This document shows, in pieces, positions 18,465 to 29,108 of a DNA stretch of 64,000 nucleotides. Numbering within the stretch: the stretch's first letter is position 1; the number at the start of each line of letters is the position of its first letter. The stretch is from Trichomonas vaginalis G3 (taxonomy: Eukaryota; Parabasalia; Trichomonadida; Trichomonadidae): the NCBI RefSeq assembly GCF_026262505.1, contig NC_067205.1, forward strand, positions 25,673,693 through 25,737,692, given 5' to 3'. The notes beneath the pieces are model-generated. The model was not told where the DNA came from. It saw nothing but the letters and a program-made list of their open reading frames with translations, and did not search any database. The translations under genes were made by a program, and so were the position numbers.

Positions 18465-20021
18465 TTAAATATTATTTAAATATAATGGAGTAATAAAATA
18501 AATCGGAATTTCTATTAATTTATTGTCAACTTCAACTAATGCATTACCGTTAATATATCTAACAAATTCAGCTATTGTGTCAAATCTTCGTCTTCTTTTT
18601 GTCATTGATTTATCAGTTTTTCCATAATCGAGATGAATCAAAACTTTATCCCCTTGTTTAAAATTCATGAGCCCCGAATTAATTTGTTCACGTTTAACAT
18701 CATTCAACTTTTCCATTTGCTTTCTATTATATTCCCATTCTTTTGAAATATCATTTTTCATTTCCACTGGTTTCATGTTTATTGTTCTATGCCATGTATT
18801 ATTATAATAATATACTAACTGTTGTATGATGGAGTCATGATTTCCATCCCAGTATATCTGACCGTTAACCCCTAACGCATCTCTAAGAGTTCTCATTACC
18901 GCATCAACTATTTTATTATGAAATGTATATGGAGAGGATGAGAAGAAAAAATTAATTTGTGGGAAATAATGAGTCATAGCTGCCTGAAATCCTTTATCAC
19001 CATCACCCCTGATATTATCTACTCTTTCATGATCTAGTAAGTATTGTATAGCTCTTCTTGTTTCCTGTTCTGTTTTCCCTTTCACCGGAATGCAATATAA
19101 ATATCTAGTGTTAATGTTAATGGCAAATAAATAAGTAACGTTTCCTTTTGAATATTCTAAATGATCTATTTCGTATGAATATGGATATGGAGCAAATGAA
19201 GGTCGACTAAATTTTTCCTTTAATGGTTGAATTTTTGGGTCAATTAGTTTATTTAATATCTTGAAATCCTTTTTAAAATCTTTTTGCTTCTTTAATGTTT
19301 GAAATGGATATAATAAAGTGAATGATGAAGGATTAACTGAAGGAGGAGGAGGTACTGTCGTTGGAGGTTTTGGTGTTGCAAGTGGTTTAATTTTATCTGC
19401 TTTGATTTTGGATTTCATTCCCCCCTTCATTAATTCTGGATGTATTCTATTCATTTGTTTTAAATATGCTGTATATAAAGGTTTGATATACTTTCCTGCT
19501 TCGAGTTTATGTTGAAGGATGAATTCCAAAAGTTGATCTTCATTTAAAAGTCGGGCTGAATATGGTTTAACTAATGAATCATAAATTAAAGCTTGTGCTT
19601 CATTTATGGTCTGAAGGACCTGGGTGTTTTGTTCCTTTTGTTTTTGTTCCTTTAGCTGTTGAACATTTGCTACTTTAGACCTCGGCTTTGGTTTTTGCGG
19701 CTCAGGATTATATAAATTATATAATTCATCAATATCTTCTTCTGTTAATACTTTATTTTTGAAATCTTTCAATTGTTTAAGTTGTGATTTAGTTTTTCCC
19801 TTTGAATATTCATTATTTTTAATTTTGTCTTTAATTTTAGAAATTATTTTATTATGATATTTCAAAACTTCATTTTCATAATATGAATAATAATATCCCA
19901 TATCATCACCCGTTATATTGTTATCATGTTTTTGGAGATATGATTTTAATTCATAATAACTAAGAAAATTTTGATTAAATACTAAATCATCAATTAAAAT
20001 TTTTAAATCTGTGTTATCCAT
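18465..20021 (-). CDS. Retrovirus-type (rve) Maverick integrase, 518 aa
   Basis: Intact frame. The N-terminal half is helical, Lys-rich and Pro-rich (PTTVPPPPSVNP). The catalytic RNase H-fold core spans about residues 275-420: YEIDHLEYSKGNVTYLF provides the first Asp, NIRGDGDKGF the second, and HNKIVDAVMRTLRDALG the third acidic position. A C-terminal SH3/chromo-like strand-rich part follows (FKQGDKVLIHLDYG). Known role: binds the TIR ends and inserts the element, producing the 6-base target duplication seen here. The start has TTTTATTTTTATCATAAATG. It shares a 21-base identical segment with the fibre gene. Confidence 0.88.
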   Translation of the reverse strand: MDNTDLKILIDDLVFNQNFLSYYELKSYLQKHDNNITGDDMGYYYSYYENEVLKYHNKIISKIKDKIKNNEYSKGKTKSQLKQLKDFKNKVLTEEDIDELYNLYNPEPQKPKPRSKVANVQQLKEQKQKEQNTQVLQTINEAQALIYDSLVKPYSARLLNEDQLLEFILQHKLEAGKYIKPLYTAYLKQMNRIHPELMKGGMKSKIKADKIKPLATPKPPTTVPPPPSVNPSSFTLLYPFQTLKKQKDFKKDFKILNKLIDPKIQPLKEKFSRPSFAPYPYSYEIDHLEYSKGNVTYLFAININTRYLYCIPVKGKTEQETRRAIQYLLDHERVDNIRGDGDKGFQAAMTHYFPQINFFFSSSPYTFHNKIVDAVMRTLRDALGVNGQIYWDGNHDSIIQQLVYYYNNTWHRTINMKPVEMKNDISKEWEYNRKQMEKLNDVKREQINSGLMNFKQGDKVLIHLDYGKTDKSMTKRRRRFDTIAEFVRYINGNALVEVDNKLIEIPIYFITPLYLNNI

Positions 20022-20046
20022 TTATGATAAAAATAAAATAAGTGTT

Positions 20047-20115
20047 TTAAGGGTGCCCACCTCTTTGAATCATAGTATCAAAACCATTTGGTTCCTTTTG
20101 TCTCTTCTGTGGCAT
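20047..20115 (-). CDS. Very small reading frame between integrase and polymerase, 22 aa
   Basis: MPQKRQKEPNG...GGHP. It is too short to judge; the basic N-terminus and good start spacing make it possible, but it may be a remnant of a gene end. Confidence 0.2.
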   Translation of the reverse strand: MPQKRQKEPNGFDTMIQRGGHP

Positions 20116-20143
20116 TTCATTAAAAATAAAATTTTAAATTGTA

Positions 20144-23100
20144 TTAAATAAATGGCATACAACATCCATTTTCACAACATACAGCCTTAGTGTGTGCTCC
20201 TGTTAATGCAGTCTTACCAATTGTTAAGCGAGTCATTGACCCGTTTTTAAGTTGTAAATTAATATTCTGACCATCAAATATCAATTTATCATTTATTATA
20301 TCCAAATAATTTTTAGGTGTTAATTGCTTATTTTGTCTTAAACTAACACCCTTCATTTTTTGTGCAATCTTTTTAAAATCACTCCCATCAATTGAACCGT
20401 TGAATGATGTATAACACTTAGGACATAAAGCAACCATGTTATCACCTTGTTTCTCAATTGCTAAACCCAATAACTTCTTCTCATGTGCTTTTTCTTCAGC
20501 TTTATTCTTTAATTTAGGTTTAAATTTCTCATCAAAACAGAAGAAATCAAATGGTGCGAATTTGAAAATGTTTTTATCATAAAATTGTTTATCGGTTACA
20601 ATCGCTTGAAATGCTTGAGTGTTAGGAAGACTTGGATCGCCAGCAATAGCCCAATAAGATGAATCAGTATCACCTTCAATGAAATGAAAACGATTAACAT
20701 CCATGCATTTATACATAAAATCATAAATGAAAACCAAATACCAGTATTTAGCATTATCTAAAGTGAAGAATGCCTCTTGTAAACATGTATCACATCTATA
20801 AAATCTATCTTTGAGCATCACTTGATATGTATCTTCACCTATTTCTCTTATGTTTTTAAACTTATTTGACATACATGCAACGCGTGCCTTCTGTGCATTC
20901 ATTATTTTAGTCTTTGCGTAATTTTGTGTATTCATTGCATCGTAACCATATGATCCATTAAGTGAAATCTTGCAAAATAAACTTTTTCCTTTATTTCCTT
21001 CTAATTCAGCCTTTTGTCTTTCGTTCATAAATTTGTTCGCAAATTCATTAAAACAAGTGTTTTTCGTAAATGTTAAAATTGATTGAATATCATCAATGAT
21101 AAAATGAAATCTGTCTATTAGATACCAAAGATAATAAGAAGAAAATGGTTGATATTGGTTGTGTGTTGATGCTAACTGAGTTAATTTTCTCTGTTTCTGG
21201 TCAACTGGTAGATTGTTTGATTTCATGTAATTATACATAAAACTGCCAATTGTTTTTTCATCTGTGATAATATCTAAGTTTCTTATTATCGGTAAAAAGT
21301 TTATGTAATCATTAATGTATTTTTCATCAATGTGACCCTTTACTTCAGCCACGAATAAAGTATTTTTCTTCTTAATTATTCCCAGTGCTTTTGCTTTCTT
21401 TGTTGCTGTATCACAAATGATAACACCATTCAATCTTCCCGGCATATACATTTTATGGTCAGTATATTGAATGAAATCATGAGGATTAGATGAAAATGAT
21501 GAAGGATATAATGAATTAAAGTCAACACCAACGAAATGAGTCATAATGTTGGTGGTGTCCTCATTTGATACAGTTTTAGTTTCTGGATTATATGAAAGTT
21601 TATTAATGTGCGTGATTCCTTTAAGATTTACTCTATGTTGAACATTTGATAAACCACCAGTAATTCCATTACGGAGAATGTGATAAGCTTCAACTGAATC
21701 TAAAGTTCATTGGTAAATTATTTTTTAATGCATAATTTCTTAAATTGATTCTTAAACGTTGAACATCTTCATCTTTATTTGATTTTACGACATTGCAATA
21801 ACAACACATTAACTGACAATTTTCTTTGGTATGTGGTTTTTCATTATCGATTCTATCCAATGTTGGTTTATTTGCATATGTAAACGCTTTACCACACATT
21901 TTGCATTTAGATGAAAGGATTAAATCGTGATAGTATTGAAAATCATCCATTGAAACATTATTTTTAGTATCCCTTTCTGCTTTTTCATCTTGTTTCTTAT
22001 ATGATTCAATTTTATATTTCCAATACTTTTTCGTTAATTCAAAACTTGATTCTATCTCTTCCTCAGGATATTTTTCATTAGGATTAAAGTCTTTATATGC
22101 TAAAGCGTAACGAATCATTGAAGCATTCGATGATAAAGAAAGATTATGAAGCGTGTCAATTTTATAAACAAATGTTTCTTCAATAATTTTATCAATTGGG
22201 TCAATCATAATTTCAACATCTTTATTGCAATAATGAATAAAATATTCTAATCTATTCTTAAAGTTTTTAGCATCATTAAGATATATTTGATAATCACTAT
22301 CTGATATAGTTTCTTGAGTTAATGCTGAATAAAATGAATCTTGAGTGAATGGTTCCTCTTTATATAATTCTTCTTCGTAATTTTCCCATGTGATAAATTG
22401 ATAAGGGAAAAAGGATTTAACACGTGATTTATTGTTTCCGAAATCTTGAGTGAATTGGTCTAATGTCCCACCCGCTATATAATTTCTGATGTCAATAAAT
22501 CTCAATTCATATGGAACGTTTGTTTTCTTTACAATGATTTGCTTAAATTGTGAAGATGAACCTAGCATTGATTTTATTTTCCATTTTGCAGTGTTTAAAT
22601 CACGAAGAATTAAATTTAAATCAAACTTTCCCGAATTAAAACCTATGATATTCACTTTATTGAATTCCTCATCTAGAAGTTCTTTAAATGCTTCCTTCTG
22701 TTTTTCATTTAATGTATGAGACAAAGTCCCCGCCGTTTGGTCCGTTTGCGACTTCATTAATTCTTCATATTGTTCAATAGTTGATTTAGCAACTAATGAA
22801 CAGGTTGAAAATAAAAACTCAATCCAGTCAGAAATAAAAGAATCACTCGAAGTTAAGCAAAAATTCCTCGTATATGTTTTATCGTTTAATTTAACCGTTG
22901 ATGATACCATGAATGGTTTTAAGTAAGCGTTCAAAGTTGCACACTCAGAAAGTTGTAATTCTTCTTTAGTCTCTAATGTTTCGAAGTCAAAAGTAATATA
23001 ATATCTTGTCGGTTTATAATATTCTGCAAATTGTGAGCTAATAACCACTGATATATCTTCTGTTTCGTAATATGTGGTGCATATGGTTGCTGGTCTTTTG

Positions 23101-23619
23101 CAACTGAACGTCTTGAATTAATCTCCCATTATTTTCTTTACATTTCTCACAATGCTTTGAAAATCTTCTTTGGTTTTTCCTTTCTGGATCATCACGGATA
23201 GAATAAACTTCTTCTTTACAATATGGACAAACTCTATAGCCGGTGAGTGCTTCAACGTCTGTTATTCTGTCAGCGTGAAGTTTTCCACATGGACTCTGTG
23301 TTAATAAAATATTTATTGTTTCAAATTCTGGATCTATCATTATTGATTCCACTAATGGAAAGTCTACCTTATTTATGTCCACGTCTTCTGGTTGAGGATC
23401 ACAATAATAGAAATCAATATTAACATTTAACATTCTCGCTAATCTCTCACTTTCTGATGAAATGTCAAACCCTTCATATGAATCTATTGCTTCATTTAAA
23501 TAGCTTCTACGAGTTTTAGGATTAACACCATCAGGAATGTTATAGAAGCGTTTAAATAACCTTCTACCTTCTGCTCTAATTTGATTATCATTCATTTTAG
23601 CTGTTCCATTTTTGTTCAT
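20144..23619 (-). pseudogene. Protein-primed family-B DNA polymerase (PolB), looks broken
   Basis: A gene of about 1150 codons with about two breaks. Parts in order: an N-terminal region with a Cys-rich unit (VCPYCKEE...HCEKCKENN); a 3'-5' exonuclease domain with DFET (Exo I), GFNSGKFDLN (Exo II) and YCNKDVEI (Exo III); an HNH-like Cys cluster; then the polymerase palm with DFNSLYPS (motif A), KISLNGSYG (motif B) and GDTDSSYW (motif C). Known role: self-replication of the element from a protein primer at its ends. The overall size matches Polinton polymerases. Treated as a fossil gene. Confidence 0.9.
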
Positions 23620-23663
23620 TTATGTAAGAATAAAAATTAAAAAATAAAAATAAAGTTTATTTT

Positions 23664-24768
23664 TTAAAGCCCATAAAATGAATTAAGAACACATAAATTT
23701 TTATCATCTGCAACGTGACGAATACATTTTAATTTACTCAAGAATGCGTACCCTGATACATTAAATCTAATTCCTGTCTTATTTAATTTCACAACTTTGA
23801 AAAGGAATGTATGAATAGCTATAAAATGATGAGAAGATGTTTTATGGGTTGCTTCCATTTTTTCTGAAATAAATGAATAAATATAATGCTTATACGTTTT
23901 CATATCTTTTATATTCTTAATAACGAATGGTATAGACCTTTCCACTTCATCTTCCTTCGGTGCTGTTCTTTCATATGAAACATTATTGGTATCTTCAATA
24001 ATGAAACCACAATCACACAAAATTTTATAGGTCCAATGGTTTCTTTTGATATTTTATCTAATAAATCAAAAACTTTATCAACACCTGTGCATTTATTTAA
24101 ATAATAATTTGTGTAAATATCATGGTCTTCTTTCTTAATTGTATTAGTTGCATATGTCACGTTTTTAAGAGCTTTTTTGAATTTCTCAGAATCGAGAGGG
24201 GTGAAAGTAAGATACAAGGGTATTCTTCATTATCAATAAATTGTAACTTATGTTTACGTATAAATTTAGTACCTTCTTCTGAAAGTGTTTCATCTATTTC
24301 GCCATCTAATAAATTTTGTGTTGATTCTGAGACATAATTTTTATATCTTTCTTCATGAGATTTCTGAACTGCTGATTCTGAAGCTGGGATATTCATTAAA
24401 CCCTCTACTTCATTTTCATTATATTTTTCAACTTCTCGTAATTCCTTAATTTTTTCATCTATTTCATCTCTTATTTTTTCCAGTCTTTCAATTTCATCGT
24501 ATTCATCATCATTAATCCGTTCTTCATAATATTCAGGGAAAACATCAGGTTCTTTAGGTTTTTCTTCTTCAGATGTAGGATATAAGAAATTTATAACATC
24601 ATCTTTATTCATTTTTCCATCATAATCTAAATCATTTAATAACTCGGCAAATTTTTGACAATTTCTTAAATAATATTTACTAACTTCATAACACATCTCA
24701 TCTAATATATCCTTTATTTCCTCATTTGTGAATCCCAATTTTTTAACGTCGTTAGTCTTGACGCTCAT
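23664..24768 (-). pseudogene. Maverick unknown protein with EF-hand-like loop, looks broken
   Basis: A gene of about 360 codons on the minus strand beginning MSVKTNDVKKLG at 24768, with about two breaks. Near the N-terminus DLDYDGKMNKDD, after an amphipathic helix, has the spacing of a calcium-binding EF-hand loop. A long Glu/Lys coiled region (EIERLEKIRDEIDEKIKELRE) follows. The C-terminal part contains HHFIAIHTFLFKVV. No family recognised. Upstream TTTTTATTTTGTATGAAATGA is shared with accessory-module genes. Confidence 0.5.
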
Positions 24769-24784
24769 TTCATACAAAATAAAA

Positions 24785-25675
24785 ATAAATTATTCAAAAA
24801 TGTAAGACATTGAATTTTTAAAGTTTATTTTTCATTCATGAAAATAATTATTTCTAATTTCTTTTACTCTCTCGTATATACTAGATTTAAAGAATTCAGA
24901 ACATTTCCCATAATCTCCTAAATGTTTTCTTATCCCTAACGTGTGCCAGTTATTATATGAAACTGAATAAACTTTATCTTTATCTTTACACCTTTCATCA
25001 CTTCCAATATATTTATATCTCAGTTTTGATTTAGCATTTTCATATTCATTAGCGTTTAATAATTCACAGTCTTCCTTTTTAAATAAATGTTTAAGATATT
25101 CAGGATTTAATACTCTACGTTTATATGCTCCTAACTTAGTTCTAAAGGTTTTTCTACAAAATTTAGGAATTCCATCCTCTTTAATGTCATCAATGATTTC
25201 CATTTCATTATTTCTAATTTCTTCTTCTCGTTTATGAGGTCTTTGATTATGACTCCATTGATTCCATGAAATTAAATATTCTTTATCATTATATTTATAC
25301 CTCATTAGCTTATTTTGGCTTTCATATTCATTTAATAATTCGCAATCTTCATTTTTAAATTGAAGTTTAACCCATTCAGGATTTAAACAATGTTTAATTA
25401 ATCGCGGAATATCTGACATCATCTATATATAGCTTCTTTTATAAAAGATAAAAAATAAATTATTTTAAAATTAATGTTAATTTTTTTAAAATGTGTTTAG
25501 TATATAATATTTATTACTAATTTATTTAATAATGTCGCGCTTTCTTACGAATTCATGACTTAAAAAACGTAAGAAAAAATTTTATATCATCTATGTATAG
25601 AAGATGTGAAAATATACCTTCATCTATATATAGACGTAACAAAAAAAGTCACACAACCCTTCCTATCCTACTACT
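24785..25675 (-). repeat. Maverick right terminal inverted repeat
   Basis: Inverted partner of 7166-7693. It is 891 bp against 528 bp, because the gene it carries has two sequence modules while the left copy has one. The ends carry the same paired TCTATATATAGA palindromes near 25425 and 25625. Confidence 0.9.
24832..25422 (-). CDS. TIR-borne Maverick protein, two-module form, 196 aa
   Basis: Begins MMSDIPRLIKH and contains two related modules. Residues about 10-70 (LNPEWVKLQF..EDCELLNEYE...LRYKY-type core, SWNQW) resemble residues about 105-170 (LNPEYLKHLF..EDCELLNANEYE...LRYKYIG..YSVSYNNW). The internal duplication is seen directly. The function is unknown; an N/D/W-rich repeated unit could bind DNA at the element ends, as its location in the TIR would suggest, but that is inference. 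The left TIR carries a one-module version. Confidence 0.65.
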   Translation of the reverse strand: MMSDIPRLIKHCLNPEWVKLQFKNEDCELLNEYESQNKLMRYKYNDKEYLISWNQWSHNQRPHKREEEIRNNEMEIIDDIKEDGIPKFCRKTFRTKLGAYKRRVLNPEYLKHLFKKEDCELLNANEYENAKSKLRYKYIGSDERCKDKDKVYSVSYNNWHTLGIRKHLGDYGKCSEFFKSSIYERVKEIRNNYFHE

Positions 25676-25681
25676 TAATTT
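25676..25681. repeat. Target-site duplication TAATTT, right copy
   Basis: Identical to 7160-7165; marks the right edge of the Maverick. Confidence 0.85.
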
Positions 25682-25698
25682 GTTGATCAAAAATGACC

Positions 25699-26805
25699 TC
25701 ACAATGTTTGATCATAAGTGAAGTCATCTTCATGGGTATTTAGAAATTCCAAGAGAAATTGCTTATTTCTCGCAGATGTAATATCTGAGAAAATCGAATT
25801 TAAATATTCATAGAAACCCAAATCATTCTCCGGTTCGAATAATTCATCTGTTGCTTTTTCTGTTTTTTCTATGAATTTTAATAATTTGATTAATAAATCT
25901 TCATCAGGAAGAATTATTGCTGCATTTGTGATAAAATTCCATATTGAGGTAATATGGCAATAATTACATTTATAAAATGTAATTTTATCCAAAATTTTTT
26001 GGCAAATTCGCATAATAGCATTAATATTTGAAGCTGAGATTAAACCTGTGATTACTTCTGTAACTTTTGGAAAATCATCGCAATTTAATATCTCTTTATA
26101 TTGAATTGAGAAATAAAAAAAATCAAATGGATTCATTTCTTCAATTTCAAGGAGATTGTAAAAATTGATAGAAGTGTTATTGCAACAAATTGTATTTGCA
26201 GCAAAAAATATCATTTGCTCGATTCCATTTTTGGAATAAATTTGCTGGAACAATGTTAAATTAAAACAGTTGCTTAATTTTTCTTCATTGTTTTCATAAA
26301 AAAGTAACAAGTTTGCAACTGAAATTTCAAAATTTTGATAATTGCCAGTTATTTCAGTAAATATATATATTTGCTTTTCTTCATCTAAAAATGGCAAATA
26401 TTGATTTGCAATATTAACTAAAGTTTGGGATAAATTGTTCCAGTTTGATTTTACAATTTGTGAGCACATTATGTAATATGTAAATTTATCCGCTTTGTAG
26501 GAATTTAAAATTGTTTGTTGTTCTGTTTCAGTTAAATTACTGAATTTTTCAAGATTAATATTGTGATAAAAAATAGAATCCTTGAAACATTCTGATATCT
26601 TTTCAATGTTTAAAACGGATGCTAAAAAATGTAAAAGAACTTCATCAGTCACTGTGATTTTTTTGAAAAATTTATCCCAATTCAAGCATCCAATTGATCT
26701 TTCTGTCATTGTACTTATGCATTGATAAAGTTGATTTAATGAATCCGAAGAATAATCATTATGCTTGACTAGTTGAGTTAGTTGATACAGACTGTCGTCA
26801 GCCAT
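25699..26805 (-). CDS. Helical-repeat protein inside the MULE-like element, 368 aa
   Basis: Intact 368-residue, Asn/Ile/Leu/Phe-rich, almost all-helical protein in the same ARM/HEAT-like style as the two host genes at the left of the window. No catalytic motif or signal peptide. An Inr-like TCATTT lies about 11 bases before the ATG, in the context TTCATTTTTTTAAAATGG, which nearly mirrors the transposase promoter (TTCATTTTTTAATGG). It is divergent from the transposase gene, so it is either a second MULE gene or a captured host gene. The Maverick inserted 24 bases beyond its stop, leaving the frame whole. Confidence 0.7.
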   Translation of the reverse strand: MADDSLYQLTQLVKHNDYSSDSLNQLYQCISTMTERSIGCLNWDKFFKKITVTDEVLLHFLASVLNIEKISECFKDSIFYHNINLEKFSNLTETEQQTILNSYKADKFTYYIMCSQIVKSNWNNLSQTLVNIANQYLPFLDEEKQIYIFTEITGNYQNFEISVANLLLFYENNEEKLSNCFNLTLFQQIYSKNGIEQMIFFAANTICCNNTSINFYNLLEIEEMNPFDFFYFSIQYKEILNCDDFPKVTEVITGLISASNINAIMRICQKILDKITFYKCNYCHITSIWNFITNAAIILPDEDLLIKLLKFIEKTEKATDELFEPENDLGFYEYLNSIFSDITSARNKQFLLEFLNTHEDDFTYDQTL

Positions 26806-26855
26806 TTTAAAAAAATGAATAAAATTGTATAGTAAATTATATTTGTGAAATTTGT

Positions 26856-26919
26856 GACGCTACATTCAATCTAAGACCAATATCTCAAAGAATTCCTCAT
26901 TTAAGTATTACTTTTCATT
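26856..26919 (+). repeat. 64-base direct repeat in divergent promoter region, copy 1
   Basis: Identical by eye to 27023-27086 (starts GACGCTACATTCAATC, ends TTACTTTTCATT). Copy 1 lies next to the 368-residue gene's start and copy 2 next to the transposase start. Confidence 0.85.
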
Positions 26920-27022
26920 GTTTTTTAAAAAATATCTTTGCTTATTTGTTCACTTTTTTGACATTTATTATATGCTTTTTATCATATTTCCGATGATATG
27001 AATATATATTCTATATAAGAAT

Positions 27023-27086
27023 GACGCTACATTCAATCTAAGACCAATATCTCAAAGAATTCCTCATTTAAGTATTACTTTTCATT
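27023..27086 (+). repeat. 64-base direct repeat in divergent promoter region, copy 2
   Basis: Second copy, 167 bases from the first and about 54 bases before the transposase ATG. It could duplicate a transposase-binding or transcription-factor site. Confidence 0.85.
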
Positions 27087-27139
27087 TTTGATTCAATTTT
27101 CGAACGGTTTTCGTAAATTTTGCATCATTTCATTTTTTA

Positions 27140-28882
27140 ATGGGAAAATCATCTATATTTAATCAAAAAAGAGCAAACTTTACAGACGAAAATAAAATAT
27201 TTATCAGGGAACAATCTGATAAATACCAAAAATCAACATCGAGAGATGAAAAAACGAATATAATCAAACAAGTTCTTCAATATTTTAATATTAAATACGC
27301 CGAAAATGAATCTAAAGCTGTCAGAAGATATTTTAGTTATATTGCAGTTAAAAATATTCCCGCAGTTACTGGAAAATATCCTGATACAATTGTTCGCAAA
27401 GATATGCTTTATTCGCATGATCATACAAATATTATTAATTCAAATAATATTGAACGTTACTACCGTTGCATCGATCATTCTTGTCAAGCACGTTATTTAG
27501 TTAAAATTGAGAACAGTTCAGTTTCCGAAGATTTACAAAAGGAACATATACCCGAATGCAGACAATTTAAAAAGTTACAAAATGAAAAAAATGATCTTCA
27601 TAAATCAATGACTCTGACAGAAATATACAATAAGGCAATGGCAAAATTTTCTGAAGACAACGGCACTTTTCAGCAGATTAAAAAATTTATGACAGAACTT
27701 GCTGTTGGTACTGATGAAAACCCATTAATTAAAGATTCATTGGTCAGGGAAGTTTATAATAAGTCCAGAAAATTTTCTGTTGGAGAAAAAATTACAGACG
27801 ATGAAATTGCTAATTTTTGTTTAATAAATGGCGAGCAGTTTTTCATTGGCCATGATTTTCAAGCAAATTGTGAGACGATGTTTTTTGGTTTTGAGAAGGC
27901 AATTCAATTTGCAAAAGAAGCCACAGATTTATTTTGCGATGGAACTTTTAAAATTACACCAAAACATTTTCAAAAAGGACAGATGCTAACAATTATGATT
28001 TGTGAACCTTCAACAAATCAATATCTACCACTTTTATTTATATTCATGAAAAACCGCACATTTGAATCTTATAAGAAGGCATTTGAATATATTTTTACTG
28101 TCAAGGGTATTCAATTTTCAAAGCTAATTCAAATTCATTGTGATTTTGAAAAGGGAATGATAGAGGCACTTCAACAAATTTTCCCTAAAGTCCGTATAAT
28201 TGGATGCCTATTTCATTTCAAACAAGCTTTACACAGGAAACTTGTAGCACTTTATACAAAAAATTTCAATACTTTACAAAATTCTTTATTTAAGCTATAT
28301 TCTATTACTCCATTCATGTCTCATGAAGAATTTGTACTTACAATGCATATAATTAATCAAAATAAAGTTGATTCGATCAAAGATTATATTGATTATTTCA
28401 ACAAAGTTTGGTTGCCGCACTACAATTTAATATCTCAATATAATAATGCAACTGCAATATTCACTAATGATTGCCTCGAGAGTATGCATTCAGAATTTTC
28501 TTCGTTAAAACATCCAAACATTTATGAAGCTATTAAGAAGATATCTCAAATCCAATTAGATAAATATAACGCCATCAAAAATAACCAGAAGATCGAGCGC
28601 CATATAAAAACCGTTATCACTGATAGCTACAAAAATTATATTCTTGACTGCTTTCAAAAAGAACTTGAGAAAACAATTTTTTCTATCAAACAATACAACG
28701 TAAGTGATCTTTCTTTGGCTCAGAACGAGATTTCTCCATATGGTTCCATAGAATCGAGTTCATTGTTCGAAAATATTCAAGTTCATGATGCAGATATACT
28801 CAAATCGATCGATCTAACAGATAAAGATACAATGATCACTAAGTTTATTAATGAAAAAAGAGAAAAAATTATGGCATTATAG
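27140..28882 (+). pseudogene. MULE transposase gene, 5' part, cut by the 22-kb insertion
   Basis: The frame reads 580 residues. An N-terminal zinc-finger-like unit of FLYWCH/WRKY style has C110, C115, H136 and C140. The MULE catalytic core has D267 (FCDGTFKI), D335 (HCDFEKG, followed by GCLFHF) and E447 (NDCLESMH). The frame ends at TAG formed where the palindromic element begins; beyond that element the same frame continues at 51120-51631. Counting one target copy, the uninterrupted gene is 751 codons including the stop. The truncated protein keeps the whole catalytic core but loses about 170 C-terminal residues. An Inr-like TCATTT lies about 11 bases before the ATG. Confidence 0.85.
28876..28880. 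repeat. Target-site duplication ATTAT, left copy
   Basis: Five bases identical to 51115-51119 on the far side of the palindromic element. Removing the element and one copy restores the transposase frame, which confirms the boundaries. Confidence 0.85.
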
Positions 28883-29108
28883 TTAGTATCCCTATCTTCA
28901 GTACTGTGGCACTGCGTTCCACCGTACCCAAGATAACGGCTTGACACTTTACAAAACCGCTAACGTATATTTTACAACAGAACCATAACACCAACTTAAC
29001 CTTAAATATTCACTAACGACTTCACTAACGAATTCACTACCGTCCTCACTAAATAAAAAATAACCTTATTTTATTTATTTTCCAACTTTTTTATTTCATT
29101 GTAAAGGC

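Larger units (their letters stand above)
7166..25675 (+). mobile_element. Maverick/Polinton element, 18.5 kb, broken
   Basis: A virus-like DNA transposon bounded by inverted AGTAGTAGGATAGG ends, long TIRs and an exact 6-base target duplication. Its parts include a TIR gene, small membrane-active-type proteins, a capsid-type protein, an A32-like packaging ATPase, further virion-type proteins, a tail-fibre-like protein, an accessory module with KilA-N/T5orf172 genes, an rve-type integrase and a family-B DNA polymerase. The left half is mostly plus strand and the right half minus strand. Roughly ten frame breaks are spread over its genes, so it is treated as a fossil. The undamaged target duplication and closely similar TIRs suggest a fairly recent insertion. 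It lies about 24 bases past the stop of the 368-residue gene. I did not find a clear cysteine protease gene. Confidence 0.95.

Noticed and set aside
23664-24020. Maverick cysteine protease (adenain-like)
   Set aside because: HHFIAIHTF faintly recalls the His motif, but no matching Asp/Gln-Cys order was seen.
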